Assembly: GCA_964347035.1 (NCBI GenBank)
Contig: CAYFXE010000001.1
Coordinates: 1-64,000 of the forward strand
Length of the DNA: 64,000 bases
From: CAYFXE01 sp964347035
GTDB taxonomy: Bacteria > Acidobacteriota > Aminicenantia > Aminicenantales > Aminicenantaceae
Direction of reading: 5' to 3'
The notes under the pieces were generated by a model. It had not been told where the DNA came from. It ran no database searches and saw nothing but the letters and a program-made list of their open reading frames with translations. Position numbers and translations under genes: made by a program. Numbering within the stretch: position 1 is the stretch's first letter; every line of letters starts with the position of its first letter. Positions 1 through 8,694 of this stretch are shown here, one piece after another.

Positions 1-413
1 CACCAACGGACGATATCTGGTGGAATCTCGTTGTAGATGGAATAGCCCAGTATAGATGGATGTTTCTTACCGTGTTCAACCGCGTTTTTAACGGCATTTA
101 TGGCATCATGTCGGGCCTGATGGTTATCAAAGAAGCAAAGGTGCTTAGACCACGGCACATCAACAAGAACAGAGATCGCTTTTTCCTCAGCAATATCCAG
201 AAGCCATTCAGGTGGAACATAATACGTTCGAATGGAGTTAATCCCAGCTTGCCGCATCTGCTTAAAATCGCGGCGAACTTGATCTTGGGACGGAAAGGAT
301 TCACCGTCGGCATTGGGTGAAAAGGGGCCATATGTTANNNNNNNNNNGGCGAAAAATTTACCACACACACGGACTCGTTCCTCATTGCCTGAACTTAATG
401 ATTTTCTTCGCAA
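1..413 (-). CDS. Clan GH-A glycoside hydrolase-like protein, 5' part, runs off the left edge
   Basis: Read on the minus strand, the frame gives a TIM-barrel glycosidase segment: TYGPFSPNADGESF, then RRDFKQMRQAGINSIRTY, and near the edge GYSIYNEIPP. The Asn-Glu of YNEIP matches the acid/base position of clan GH-A enzymes. Proteins of this kind are often the N-terminal glycosidase half of a family 2 glycosyltransferase fusion; the part that would show this lies outside the window. The frame opens after a TAG and the best start I see is TTG at 411-413, preceded by AGGG. A 10-N gap at 338-347 interrupts it just before TYGPF. The family normally has more residues at that point than ten N can encode, so the true gap is probably longer. 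Exact substrate unknown. Confidence 0.7.
   Translation of the reverse strand, partial: MRRKSLSSGNEERVRVCGKFFAXXXXTYGPFSPNADGESFPSQDQVRRDFKQMRQAGINSIRTYYVPPEWLLDIAEEKAISVLVDVPWSKHLCFFDNHQARHDAINAVKNAVEHGKKHPSILGYSIYNEIPPDIVRW
338..347. other. Assembly gap (10 N)
   Basis: Run of exactly ten N inside the glycosidase gene. All five gaps in the window are ten N long, so the length is a placeholder and not a measurement. Confidence 0.95.
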
Positions 414-869
414 TAGATTACCCTTGTAGTTTCGTCCTTCTTTTATAAACGGGAAGTTGTTTCTTTTCCTTTCCAGTCTATCTTGTACTTTTTCTGTCTT
501 TTTAATAACTAGAGAATTCCGATAAATATAATATATAATATGGCATTAGTCAATTATATTCTTAATCGGCACTTTTATCTTTTGGATAGCTGCCTTTCTC
601 CTCTTTCTTTCTTCCTAAAAATAAAAATGTCTTTCCCGCCCTGGTTCTAAGGTTATTAAGTTGTGTATGAATAATAGTATAAATAACTTACATTTGTCAA
701 GTTGTTTTTTTTCGCATATCTTCAGACAAGGGGCGCTACGAATAGAATTTGAAGATTCCGGTGAAAGTTCAATTAGGTTGGGGCATCCACTAAGCCGAAG
801 CGAAGTAAGGAGGTGATGCTGAAGGGGAAAAGTAAAAAACAAAAGGCTAAAAATAAAAAGGAGGGACTG
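414..869. other. AT-rich intergenic region, no gene seen
   Basis: About 450 bases between the divergent glycosidase and the small gene starting at 870. It is strongly AT-rich around 490-570 and 655-720, compatible with divergent promoters, but I cannot pick convincing -35/-10 pairs. Frames here lack coding character. An alternative upstream start for the next gene (GTG at 813) sits right next to an AAGGAGG, too close to be a good ribosome site. Confidence 0.5.
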
Positions 870-1211
870 ATGAATAAANNNNNNNNNNCTCTGAGTGGTG
901 ACTTCTACACTAAATTCTGGATGGAAATGTTTAAGGGTGGAGGGCATGGTCAACCAGGTAATACTCTGCAAGCCATAGGAGAAGGCTACCATTTTAGCAA
1001 GGCCATTCTTAAGGAGACTCTTCTTTATCCTGGATCAACTTGGGATTGGCAAACGACATATGAGGGTGGACAGTTAGTCCTTAATTCCAGTGGCCTTTGG
1101 CTTGATTCCAGTAAGCTTAAAGCTGTCGATGTATATGCCAAAAATTATTCGAAGGTGCTAGATGATGGAGGATTAAAGTTTAGACTTGTTATCAAAAGGA
1201 CAATTCCATGA
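870..1211 (+). CDS. Small hypothetical protein, interrupted by a gap
   Basis: I do not recognise this protein. The ATG at 870 has a strong ribosome-binding site (AAAGGAGGGACTG just upstream), which is why I prefer it over the GTG at 813. Only a few residues (MNK) precede the 10-N gap at 879-888. To the right of the gap an open frame continues (LSGDFYTKFWMEMFKGGGHG...) for about 107 residues, ending LKFRLVIKRTIP. It contains no signal peptide or membrane segment that I can see, and is rich in Gly, Trp and Tyr. Since the gap length is unreliable, the start and the body may not belong to the same frame or even the same gene. It converges on the GNAT gene downstream, with 63 bases between. Confidence 0.45.
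   Translation: MNKXXXXLSGDFYTKFWMEMFKGGGHGQPGNTLQAIGEGYHFSKAILKETLLYPGSTWDWQTTYEGGQLVLNSSGLWLDSSKLKAVDVYAKNYSKVLDDGGLKFRLVIKRTIP
879..888. other. Assembly gap (10 N)
   Basis: Ten N immediately after the fourth codon of the small hypothetical gene. True length unknown. Confidence 0.95.
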
Positions 1212-1274
1212 AAAATTTGTTTCGCCCTAGATTAGGGAGTGGCAGGAAATTGTAAATAAGAGTTCATCCCCTTT

Positions 1275-2399
1275 TTACAGAGGTTTTTGGTAGATGCGGA
1301 AGCGCTTGTAGATCTTCCCGCCCATCCTCTCCATCTCAGCCCGGACCTTGATGTTGGATTCCATCTCATGGTGGGTGTCCATCACTTTAAATCCAGCCTC
1401 CTTAGCTTCACGAAGCATGTGAACGCCCATCAGGACATCCAGGCCTCGGCCGCGGTATTTCTCCTTGATGGCTCCTAAGAGGAGATCTAACTGTTTGGTC
1501 TTCTTGGCGGCTCTCAGGATTTTTATAAACCCGAAGGGAAAGAGCCTCCCCCTTGCCTTCTGTATTCCTTCGGTCATATCCGGGATGCCGACGATGAAGG
1601 CCACAATCTCATCTCCCTTCCTAACCATCTTGACAAACCGTGGATCGACAACAGGCAGATACCGCTTGGTTAGGGCCTCCATCTCTTCCTCATCCAACGG
1701 GGTGTAGCCATAAATCCCACCCTCGAAATAACACTCATTCATCAGGTGGAATAAGGGATTTATCCAAGGTTTGAGTTCCTTCTTGGTCCGGAATTCGACG
1801 ATTTCATACTGCCCTTTCTTCTGGATCCTCTCGTAAATCCTTTTATAGAAATCCGGGATTTCTTCAGGAACGTCGAGTTTATAAACGAAATAATCGACTT
1901 CTTTCGTGTATCCGCACTTCTCCACCATCCGAGGCATCCATTCATAATTACAGGGGGTGGCGATCGTGGCCCGGTTTTCAAACCCCTCAATCATAAATCC
2001 CTCGGGGTCTTGATCTGTAAACCCGTAAGGTCCAATAATCTTATTCATCCCTTTCTCTCTGGCCCACTCCTCGACAGCGGTTAAAAGCCCCTCTACAACC
2101 TCTTCTTCTTCCCAGGTCTCAAGGTACCCGAAGCGGGCGGTTCTCTCCTGCCGGGCCTGGTTGTACCGCGAATTGATGATGCCCATGATTCTCCCCACAG
2201 GCTTACCGTCTCTCAAGGCTAAAAGAAGGATCGCATCACAGTAAGAAAACGCTTTGTTTTTCTCGGGATGGAAGTATGTCCATTCATCCATGTAGATAGG
2301 CGGTACCCATGTCTTGTGACCGTCGTGGATTTTTTCGGGAAGATGGATGAAGGTTTTAAGGTCTTTTCGGCTATTAACCTTTTTGATGTCAACACTCAT
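1275..2399 (-). CDS. GNAT-family N-acetyltransferase-like protein (YghO type)
   Basis: A 374-residue soluble protein starting MSVDIKKVNSRKDLKTFIHL. It has the layout of the YghO-like GNAT proteins: an N-terminal half with LLALRDGKPVGRIMGIINSRYN (beta strands 3-4 of a GNAT fold), a GPYGFTDQDPEGFMIEGFE segment typical of this subfamily, and a second half with EIVAFIVGIPDM, KEKYRGRGLDVLMG (a candidate acetyl-CoA loop) and a closing KVMDTHHEMESNIKVR block. Substrate is unknown for this family. It stands alone, convergent with the small gene on its left and divergent from rnfC on its right. Confidence 0.8.
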   Translation of the reverse strand: MSVDIKKVNSRKDLKTFIHLPEKIHDGHKTWVPPIYMDEWTYFHPEKNKAFSYCDAILLLALRDGKPVGRIMGIINSRYNQARQERTARFGYLETWEEEEVVEGLLTAVEEWAREKGMNKIIGPYGFTDQDPEGFMIEGFENRATIATPCNYEWMPRMVEKCGYTKEVDYFVYKLDVPEEIPDFYKRIYERIQKKGQYEIVEFRTKKELKPWINPLFHLMNECYFEGGIYGYTPLDEEEMEALTKRYLPVVDPRFVKMVRKGDEIVAFIVGIPDMTEGIQKARGRLFPFGFIKILRAAKKTKQLDLLLGAIKEKYRGRGLDVLMGVHMLREAKEAGFKVMDTHHEMESNIKVRAEMERMGGKIYKRFRIYQKPL

Positions 2400-2485
2400 G
2401 CTAGTCAGGACGTTAGGCTTAAACCTTTTTAGATTCTACCATATATCATTCGACACTCAAATAATTAAATTCGGTGGGTGGGGAG

Positions 2486-2521
2486 GTTACGGCGAAGCCT
2501 GTGCCTGCGCAGACAGGTAAC
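2486..2521. repeat. Palindromic hairpin element
   Basis: GTTAC-(ggcgaag)-CCTGT-gcctgcgcag-ACAGG-TAAC forms nested inverted arms with a TGCGCA-like centre. It lies between the divergent GNAT and rnfC genes. It resembles short intergenic palindromes of REP type, but only one copy with this sequence is seen in the window. Confidence 0.45.
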
Positions 2522-2653
2522 GGATTGGACATCGCATTTAAGATCTCGTCTAAAGCATCCTGTTCACGGTTTTGAAGATGATTTCCCAAGGGTTGACAAC
2601 TTGAGTCAAGAATGACTAAACTTTACTTTCTTTTAATTTGACACTGACTACGG

Positions 2654-3973
2654 ATGAAGGTCAAAACGTTTCCTCACGGCATCCATCCCCCTGAATTTAA
2701 ACAGGCATCTGCCCACAAAGCCCTTGAATGCCTGCCTCCCCCAGAAAAAGTCATAATCCCCCTCCTTCAGCATTTTGGCAATCCCGCTGAACCCCTGGTG
2801 AAAAAAGGAGAAGATGTTGACTTGGGACAGAAGATCGGTGAGGGCCAGGGGCTTTTCTCGGCCTCTGTCCACGCCAGCGTCTCGGGAAAAGTCAAAACCG
2901 TGGATCACAGCCATCATCCTCTCGGCCGATCAGTCCTTTCAGTGATAATCGAAAACGACGGTGAGGACCGCCTGTCTCCTGATCTCAAAGGCGCAGATAA
3001 CCCCTATGCTCTCTCTCCAGATGAGATCCGCCAGCGGGTTAAGGAGGCGGGAATCGTCGGGCTCGGAGGCGCCGCCTTCCCGACCGCGGTTAAGCTGTCC
3101 CCACCCAAGGACAAGCCGATTGATACTGTTATCATCAACGGCTGTGAATGCGAGCCGCTGCTTACGTCCGACTTCAGGCTGATGTTAGAGTATGCTGAAG
3201 ATATTCTGAACGGTGCCGAACTCATCCGCATGGCCGTCGATGCCCAACGAGTCCTCGTCGGTATCGAGGACAATAAAAAGGAAGCTTTCGAGGTTTTCCA
3301 GGAAAAAGCCGAAGGCAATTCGACCGAGGTCCTCCTGGTCAAGACAAAATATCCCCAAGGAGCAGAAAAAAACTTGATCTACGCTCTTCTGAGAAGAGAG
3401 GTTCCCCGGGGTGGGCTCCCGTTTGATGTTGGGGTTGTCGTCCAGAATGTGGGAACGACCAAAGCCGTTTGGGATGCAGTCAGTCGGGGAATCCCGCTCT
3501 ACGAGAGAGCCCTGACGGTCTCGGGGGATGGCATCCAAGAGCCCAAGAATGTTCTTGCTCGCCTCGGAACACCGTTCCAGGATGTCGTCGACTTCTGTGA
3601 AGGGTTCACAGGGGATATCAGCCTGTTGGTCATGGGGGGACCGATGATGGGCATTTCTCAATGGTCTCTGGACGTGCCCGTTATCAAGGGAACTTCGGGC
3701 CTTTTAGCCTGGAGAGACCTCCCTTTGCCTGTGGAACGCAGCTGCATCCAATGCGGACGGTGTATCGACCACTGCCCGATGGGTCTTGTCCCCACGCGCT
3801 TAATGAAGTTTACGAAGTTCGATCATCTCTCGGAGGCTGAAGAGTGGGGGGCTCTCGACTGTGTGGAATGCGGAAGCTGTCAGTATTCCTGTCCGGCTAA
3901 AATTCCCCTTGTCCACTGGATTCGTCTTGGGAAAAACAAAATCACCGAATTGAAAAGGAAAAAATCCGCCTGA
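2654..3973 (+). CDS. rnfC: Rnf complex subunit C (Fe-S electron-transfer subunit)
   Basis: First gene of a complete rnfCDGEAB operon. RnfC is the peripheral subunit of the Rnf complex that passes electrons between NAD(H) and ferredoxin while the complex moves Na+ or H+ across the inner membrane. The 439-residue protein begins MKVKTFPHGIHPPEFK and carries the RnfC/NuoF-like nucleotide region with GLGGAAFPTAVKL (about residues 136-148) and INGCECEPLLTSD. Two C-terminal [4Fe-4S] motifs follow: CIQCGRCIDHCP (364-375) and CVECGSCQYSCP (403-414). It has no long C-terminal repeat extension of the kind in enterobacterial RsxC. It overlaps rnfD by one base. Confidence 0.96.
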   Translation: MKVKTFPHGIHPPEFKQASAHKALECLPPPEKVIIPLLQHFGNPAEPLVKKGEDVDLGQKIGEGQGLFSASVHASVSGKVKTVDHSHHPLGRSVLSVIIENDGEDRLSPDLKGADNPYALSPDEIRQRVKEAGIVGLGGAAFPTAVKLSPPKDKPIDTVIINGCECEPLLTSDFRLMLEYAEDILNGAELIRMAVDAQRVLVGIEDNKKEAFEVFQEKAEGNSTEVLLVKTKYPQGAEKNLIYALLRREVPRGGLPFDVGVVVQNVGTTKAVWDAVSRGIPLYERALTVSGDGIQEPKNVLARLGTPFQDVVDFCEGFTGDISLLVMGGPMMGISQWSLDVPVIKGTSGLLAWRDLPLPVERSCIQCGRCIDHCPMGLVPTRLMKFTKFDHLSEAEEWGALDCVECGSCQYSCPAKIPLVHWIRLGKNKITELKRKKSA

Positions 3974-4947
3974 TGGCCAAAGAACAATTCTTCCTCCAGT
4001 CTTCACCGCACTTCAAGGACCAGGATTCTGTTCCCAAGATCATGTATGCTGTCATCTTGAGTCTTGCTCCGGCCGTTATCGCCTCCTTCTATTTTTTTCG
4101 CTGGTATGCTTTGACTTTGATCATCACCTGTATCATCGCTTGTTTAGCCACAGAAGCCCTGTTTCTTTGGCTCCGCAAGAAACCCTTCCACTCGTTGTGG
4201 GATGGTTCGACTTTGATAACCGGGGTTCTTCTCGCCTTAACCCTCCCCCCTTCTCTATCTCCAGCGCTGGCTGTGATCGGGGCTGTGGCCGCCATCGCCC
4301 TAGGCAAACAGGTGTTCGGAGGTCTTGGCCATAATATCTTCAATCCGGCTTTGGTGGGACGAGCCTTTCTCCAAACCGCCTTTCCGGTGGCCATGACGAC
4401 CTGGGTTCCTCCAGTTACCTTAAAAGTCAACACCGCCACCTTTGCCACTCCGTTGGCTGACTTGAAGTTCCAGGATGCTGTCGCCCAAGGCACGCTAACG
4501 CCCTTGAAAGATGTCTTCTGGGGAAATATCGGCGGCTGCTTGGGAGAAACCTCCTCCATCGCCCTGCTAATCGGGGCTGTCTATCTTCTTTCACGCCGGG
4601 TTATCGATTGGCGTGTCCCCGCAGGAATTCTTCTCTCTCTTTCAGCCTTTACTGGTATCTTCTGGCTTTTCAGGCCAGATAAGTACGCCTCTCCCCTGTT
4701 TCACATCCTCGCCGGTGGTCTTCTGATCGGGGCCTTCTTCATGGCCACAGATATGGTGACGTCCCCCATCACTCCTCGGGGCTCTTGGATTTATGCCCTA
4801 GGGATAGGGATCATGGTAGGGGTTATCCGCCTCTTCGGCGGGTTTCCTGAGGGAGTGATGTATTCTATCCTGTTTATGAATGCTTTTGTTCCCCTCCTCA
4901 ATCGATACACTCGACCACGAATCCTGGGAGAGAGGAGGAAGGCGTGA
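3973..4947 (+). CDS. rnfD: Rnf complex subunit D (membrane, covalent FMN)
   Basis: A 324-residue polytopic membrane protein and part of the ion-translocating core of Rnf. Hydrophobic helices are spread through the chain (for example around 25-60, 80-115 and 210-310). The family hallmark GLGHNIFNPALVGRAF is at about 117-132. The flavin-attachment type motif Thr-Phe-Ala-Thr-Pro lies at about 156-160, where the second Thr would carry FMN by phosphoester bond as in characterised RnfD proteins. Its start overlaps the rnfC stop and its end overlaps the rnfG start (GTGA), so translation is tightly coupled. Confidence 0.95.
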   Translation: MAKEQFFLQSSPHFKDQDSVPKIMYAVILSLAPAVIASFYFFRWYALTLIITCIIACLATEALFLWLRKKPFHSLWDGSTLITGVLLALTLPPSLSPALAVIGAVAAIALGKQVFGGLGHNIFNPALVGRAFLQTAFPVAMTTWVPPVTLKVNTATFATPLADLKFQDAVAQGTLTPLKDVFWGNIGGCLGETSSIALLIGAVYLLSRRVIDWRVPAGILLSLSAFTGIFWLFRPDKYASPLFHILAGGLLIGAFFMATDMVTSPITPRGSWIYALGIGIMVGVIRLFGGFPEGVMYSILFMNAFVPLLNRYTRPRILGERRKA

Positions 4948-5549
4948 GCCTGTTTGGCCGGATGATCGCGGTTCTCACGTCTGTAGGTCTTCTCTCTGGC
5001 GGATTCCTGGCCACTGTGGGACATCTGACGAAAGAGCGGATAGCGCTTAACAAACAGAGGGAAATCGAAGAGGCAATCGTGAGTGTTGTTCCCGGGACTC
5101 AGAGCAGCGAAAAGCTGTACGAAGAGGAGGATTTTTCTATCTATGGCGGAAAGGACAAAGGAGGTCATCTTCTCGGTTTCGCCATCCACACTTCAGGAAT
5201 CGGTTTCCAGGATAAAATCACCTTCATGTTGGGAATAAATCCTTCCATCACCAAAATCAACAGCCTGGTCATCCTGGAGCAGAAAGAAACTCCTGGATTA
5301 GGGGCAAGGATCGTGGACAGGGGATCTTTTCTTCAGTTCTGGGAAAACAAGGACTGCACCCAGCCTCTGACTCTCCGCAAACCTCCGGCAAGCTCGGTCG
5401 AAGACCTCTCGCCTTCAGAGATTAACACGATCACAGGAGCGACGATTTCTTCTGAAGCCGTGCTGGATACGGCTAATGTCTCCCTGGATAAGATAAAAGA
5501 ATTAGTAAAACAAGGAAAACTCTCCAGCGAGGAGGGCAATGCCAACTAG
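4944..5549 (+). CDS. rnfG: Rnf complex subunit G (periplasmic covalent-FMN subunit)
   Basis: A 201-residue protein with one N-terminal membrane helix (about residues 5-26) and a periplasmic FMN-binding domain. The covalent FMN motif is NTITGATISSEAV with Thr-Gly-Ala-Thr at about 164-167. ILEQKETPGLGARI is the usual conserved segment before it. The start is a GTG at 4944, overlapping the rnfD stop by four bases. In Rnf, RnfG and RnfD form the flavin relay on the outer side of the membrane. The 3' end overlaps rnfE by 11 bases. Confidence 0.95.
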   Translation: MSLFGRMIAVLTSVGLLSGGFLATVGHLTKERIALNKQREIEEAIVSVVPGTQSSEKLYEEEDFSIYGGKDKGGHLLGFAIHTSGIGFQDKITFMLGINPSITKINSLVILEQKETPGLGARIVDRGSFLQFWENKDCTQPLTLRKPPASSVEDLSPSEINTITGATISSEAVLDTANVSLDKIKELVKQGKLSSEEGNAN

Positions 5550-6150
5550 ATCCATCGGCCAAGAATACTTAAAAGGATTGTGGGAGGAGAACCCTGTCTT
5601 CCGTCAACTCCTGGGCATGTGTCCCGTCCTGGCTGTGACCAACGCCATGATCAACGGTTTAGCCATGGGGCTGGCGACTTCGTTCGTCCTCATCTTCAGC
5701 TCTCTTGTCGTCTCTTCCATTAAAAAACTCATCCCGAGTCAGGTCCGGATCGCAAGTTACATCGTCATCATCGCTTCTTTTGTCACCATTGCCGACCGCG
5801 TTCTGGCAGCCTATTTTCCACCTCTTTCCAAGAATTTAGGGCCATACGTGCCTTTGATCGTCGTCAACTGCATCATCCTCGGACGCCAGGAAGCTTTTTC
5901 CTCGAAGAATACTGTCGGGCGGTCTTTGATCGATGCCTTCGGGATGAGCTCTGGATTCATCACCGCCCTGCTCATTCTCAGTGCGATAAGAGAAATATTA
6001 GGGATGGGGACGTTCTTTGGCTATCAAGTCATGGGAGCTTGGTTTAAACCTTGGGTCATCATGGTTCTTCCAGCCGGAGCATTTATCACGCTCGGAATTC
6101 TCTTGGTATTGTTCCTTCTTATCGAACAAAAAACAAAAGCGAGGCTATAA
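5539..6150 (+). CDS. rnfE: Rnf complex subunit E (integral membrane)
   Basis: A 203-residue integral membrane subunit, paralogous to RnfA, with about six hydrophobic helices. The early ENPVFRQLLGMCPVLAVTNAMINGLAMG segment is typical of RnfE/NqrD. The conserved Cys in GMCP and the VVNCIILGRQEAFSS segment match the membrane [2Fe-2S] or paired-Cys region shared by the RnfA/RnfE pair. It sits between rnfG and rnfA with an 11-base overlap upstream and a two-base gap downstream. Confidence 0.95.
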   Translation: MPTRSIGQEYLKGLWEENPVFRQLLGMCPVLAVTNAMINGLAMGLATSFVLIFSSLVVSSIKKLIPSQVRIASYIVIIASFVTIADRVLAAYFPPLSKNLGPYVPLIVVNCIILGRQEAFSSKNTVGRSLIDAFGMSSGFITALLILSAIREILGMGTFFGYQVMGAWFKPWVIMVLPAGAFITLGILLVLFLLIEQKTKARL

Positions 6151-6152
6151 GA

Positions 6153-6728
6153 GTGGAAATTCTGACCATCCTCATCTCGGCCGTCCTGATCAAGAATTTT
6201 GTCCTGTACTACTTCCTCGGCATCTGCCCTTTTTTAGGGGTAAGTAAAAAGCTGGACTCTGCCCTGTCCATGGGCCTGGCCGTGACCTTTGTCATGTCCA
6301 TAACGGCGGTGGTTTCCTGGCTCATCAACCATCTCATCTTGATCCCTTATGGTCTCGACTACCTCCAGATTGTTTCTTTCATCCTGGTTATCGCTTCTCT
6401 CGTCCAGCTGGTGGAGATGTTTATCCGCAAAATAAGCCCTCCCCTGTATCAAGCCCTAGGGATTTACCTGCCGCTCATCACGACCAACTGTGCTATCATG
6501 GGACTGGCTCTTCTGGCCGCCCGTAAGAACTACAACTTCATCGAGTCTGTTGTCTTCGGCGTCGGCTCGGGTATCGGGTTTACGCTGGCCATCGTTCTTA
6601 TGGCGGCGATCCGTGAACAGCTCGACTTGGCCGATGTCCCGGAGCCTTTGAAAGGAGCAGGAATCACACTGATAGTCGCCGGGCTGATGGCTTTAGCCTT
6701 TTCCGGCTTCGCGGGGATGATAAAGTGA
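6153..6728 (+). CDS. rnfA: Rnf complex subunit A (integral membrane)
   Basis: A 191-residue membrane subunit. A longer open frame starts upstream inside rnfE, but homology begins at the GTG at 6153 (VEILTILISAVLIKNFVLYY), two bases after the rnfE stop, so this is the chosen start. It carries the family marks NFVLYYFLGICPFLGVSKK and LPLITTNCAIMGLAL, holding the paired Cys of the RnfA/RnfE core, and six predicted helices. It overlaps rnfB by four bases (GTGA). Confidence 0.95.
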   Translation: MEILTILISAVLIKNFVLYYFLGICPFLGVSKKLDSALSMGLAVTFVMSITAVVSWLINHLILIPYGLDYLQIVSFILVIASLVQLVEMFIRKISPPLYQALGIYLPLITTNCAIMGLALLAARKNYNFIESVVFGVGSGIGFTLAIVLMAAIREQLDLADVPEPLKGAGITLIVAGLMALAFSGFAGMIK

Positions 6729-7534
6729 TAGATATCTTGATTCCTGTTATAACCATGGGGATGCTCGGCCTTCTCTTCTCGGCCGGCCTCGTCATCGCCT
6801 ACAAAAGACTGCGAGTCGAAGAAGACCCAAAAGTCGAGATTGTCAATGACATCCTTCCCCAAGCCCAATGCGGTGCCTGCGGCTATTCGGGATGTCGCGC
6901 CTACGCTGAAGCTGTGGCCAAAGGCGAGGCGGAGATTAACGGCTGTCCAGTGGGCGGAGAAGAGGTAGCCAACCAAATTGCCGATATCATGGGCGCCAAA
7001 CCAGCTGAATTTATCAAGAAAGTGGCCCGGCTACACTGCCGGGGGACCCGAGAGGCCGCTTTGGACCGTGGCGAATATCTCGGCCTGTCCACCTGTTATG
7101 CCGCCCACCTTCTTGGGGGGAATAAACAATGCTCCTACGGCTGTCTCGGCTTGGGGGACTGTGTGCAGGTTTGCCAGTTTGATGCCCTTTATATGGGAGT
7201 GGACGGCCTCCCTGTCGTCAGCGAAGAAAAATGTACCGCCTGCGGGAAGTGTGTCGAAGCCTGCCCTCGCGATCTTTTTGAACTCCATCCTTTGACCAGG
7301 AACATCTTCGTCTACTGTCGGTCGCAAGACAGAGGCCCGTTTGCCCGCAAAGTCTGCAAAAACGCCTGCATCGCCTGTGGGATTTGTGTTAGGGCCTGTC
7401 CGGAAGCCATCGTCCTCGAAAATTATCTGGCTGTGATCGTCGATGAAGACAAGATCGATCCGGAAAAAATCCCGGAGATCGAAAAATGTCCGACTGACTC
7501 CATCGGCCGTCTTAAAAAAGACAATGAAAGATAG
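6725..7534 (+). CDS. rnfB: Rnf complex subunit B (poly-ferredoxin)
   Basis: A 269-residue Fe-S protein that receives electrons from ferredoxin. The N-terminal membrane anchor (residues 1-28) is followed by the RnfB Fe-S domain CGACGYSGC (49-57) with a distal Cys at 74. Cys clusters then follow at 136-150 (CSYGCLGLGDCVQVC), at 170-180 (CTACGKCVEAC with a following Pro) and at 211-225 (CKNACIACGICVRAC). The GTG start at 6725 overlaps rnfA. The end overlaps the RseC-like gene by 11 bases. Confidence 0.95.
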   Translation: MIDILIPVITMGMLGLLFSAGLVIAYKRLRVEEDPKVEIVNDILPQAQCGACGYSGCRAYAEAVAKGEAEINGCPVGGEEVANQIADIMGAKPAEFIKKVARLHCRGTREAALDRGEYLGLSTCYAAHLLGGNKQCSYGCLGLGDCVQVCQFDALYMGVDGLPVVSEEKCTACGKCVEACPRDLFELHPLTRNIFVYCRSQDRGPFARKVCKNACIACGICVRACPEAIVLENYLAVIVDEDKIDPEKIPEIEKCPTDSIGRLKKDNER

Positions 7535-7967
7535 CGGTTTCGTCGTCAACACCAGGACAGGTTTTGCTGAAGTGGAAGTCCGCTGTTTGATCGAGGCCTG
7601 CCAAGGGTGTGCGGCTGAAAGACTGTGTGCCAAACAGGAATCCTCGAAGGGCCGCCTTTTGGTTAAGAATCCACTCCAGGCCTCTGTGGGTGATGAGGTG
7701 GAAATCGAAATCCCCGAAAGCACCTACAACAAAGCCCTGATTAAAATTTTCTCCATACTCCTCCTTGCCTCTCTGGCAGGCATGGGCATGGGCTATCTCT
7801 TTTCTGTTGTTTTCTCCGCCCCTGAACAGGAATTAAGTATAGCCGGTCTCTTCCTCGCGCTCTTTTTATCAGGGGTTGGTCTCTTCTTGTCCTATCGGAA
7901 GAGGAATAAAGACCTCCTTTATCCCGTGATCATCGGTATCCTCCAAAAAGGAGACAGGAATGGATAG
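7524..7967 (+). CDS. RseC/MucC-like membrane protein with Cys cluster
   Basis: A 147-residue protein starting MKDSGFVVNTRTGFAEVEV. I chose this ATG because it begins the RseC-type domain and overlaps rnfB by 11 bases; an in-frame longer version would run far into rnfB. An N-terminal soluble domain has the Cys pattern CLIEACQGC...LC seen in RseC/SoxR-reducing-system proteins. Two hydrophobic helices (about 75-95 and 103-122) and a short basic tail follow. In enterobacteria RseC is tied to the Rsx/Rnf complex in SoxR reduction. Its place directly behind rnfB supports a redox or assembly role with Rnf here, which is inference. Confidence 0.8.
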   Translation: MKDSGFVVNTRTGFAEVEVRCLIEACQGCAAERLCAKQESSKGRLLVKNPLQASVGDEVEIEIPESTYNKALIKIFSILLLASLAGMGMGYLFSVVFSAPEQELSIAGLFLALFLSGVGLFLSYRKRNKDLLYPVIIGILQKGDRNG

Positions 7968-8694
7968 ACGAGATTTTTGCAAAACGATAATGCTTTCACC
8001 TGTTTTAAGCTCCCTCTTCATAGGTTTAAAATCTATAAGAACAGGTGGCGAACTCTTTCTTATAAACGACACCCCTCACCGCTTTCTCCCCGCTCTTCTC
8101 AACGAATTGGAAAAATACGCGTTAACGAAGGGCCGAAAATTCACCTTTCTCAACTTCTCTCCCCAGGTTCAACCTCTTCAAACGGCTCTCGTTCATCAAG
8201 GATGGAAACAGATCTCGTCCCCGGCTGCGGCCATCCTTCATGTCTCCTTCCATCGTCTCCAACAAAAAGTCGCTCCTTCATTTACACTGGTAAAGGCGGG
8301 CCATGTCTTAGATATTCGCTCTAAAGCCCTCTCTTCTCTTTGGGCCCGGATGAATACATCCGGCCAGCCCTCTTCCCTCCTCACGATCATCTTCTTCAAC
8401 AATCAAAAAACCCTTGTTCCTCCAGGAAAGAAGGTCACGATTTACTCTGATGGTCGCGTCGTAGATAAGGTCTCTCTTAATAAAAACTTAGTAAAGACTT
8501 ACACCAATCCTAAGGGTCTCGTCACGGTTAGGATCGAAAAGGGGAAAGCCTGGATTCAAGGTGCTTCTTGCCCGCATAAGATTTGTTGTTTTTCTCCGCC
8601 TATCTCCACAGCAGGGGAACGAATCATCTGTGCACCCAGCCGTTTCCTGCTGGATATCGGAGGTCCTTCCTTCGTAGATACCGCCATTGGATAA
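7960..8694 (+). CDS. Tat-signal protein with C-terminal NusG domain II
   Basis: A 244-residue protein. The start MDRRDFCKTIMLSP resembles a twin-arginine signal (RRDFCK followed by a short hydrophobic stretch). The middle region (about 35-150) is not one I recognise. The C-terminal ~90 residues are a NusG-domain-II module: GKKVTIYSDGRVVDKVSL, then GASCPHKICC, ending GERIICAPSRFLLDI, with the family's conserved cysteines. Stand-alone NusG-II proteins commonly sit beside Rnf and ApbE/Gx-type genes. It overlaps the RseC-like gene by eight bases, so it belongs to the same transcript. The long extra N-terminal domain is unusual. Biochemical role unknown. Confidence 0.75.
   Translation: MDRRDFCKTIMLSPVLSSLFIGLKSIRTGGELFLINDTPHRFLPALLNELEKYALTKGRKFTFLNFSPQVQPLQTALVHQGWKQISSPAAAILHVSFHRLQQKVAPSFTLVKAGHVLDIRSKALSSLWARMNTSGQPSSLLTIIFFNNQKTLVPPGKKVTIYSDGRVVDKVSLNKNLVKTYTNPKGLVTVRIEKGKAWIQGASCPHKICCFSPPISTAGERIICAPSRFLLDIGGPSFVDTAIG

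Noticed and set aside
615..992. Minus-strand frame of 125 codons crossing the second gap
   Set aside because: It passes through N, opposes a better-supported gene, and its low-complexity Ser/Phe/Leu content looks like the complement of AT-rich DNA.
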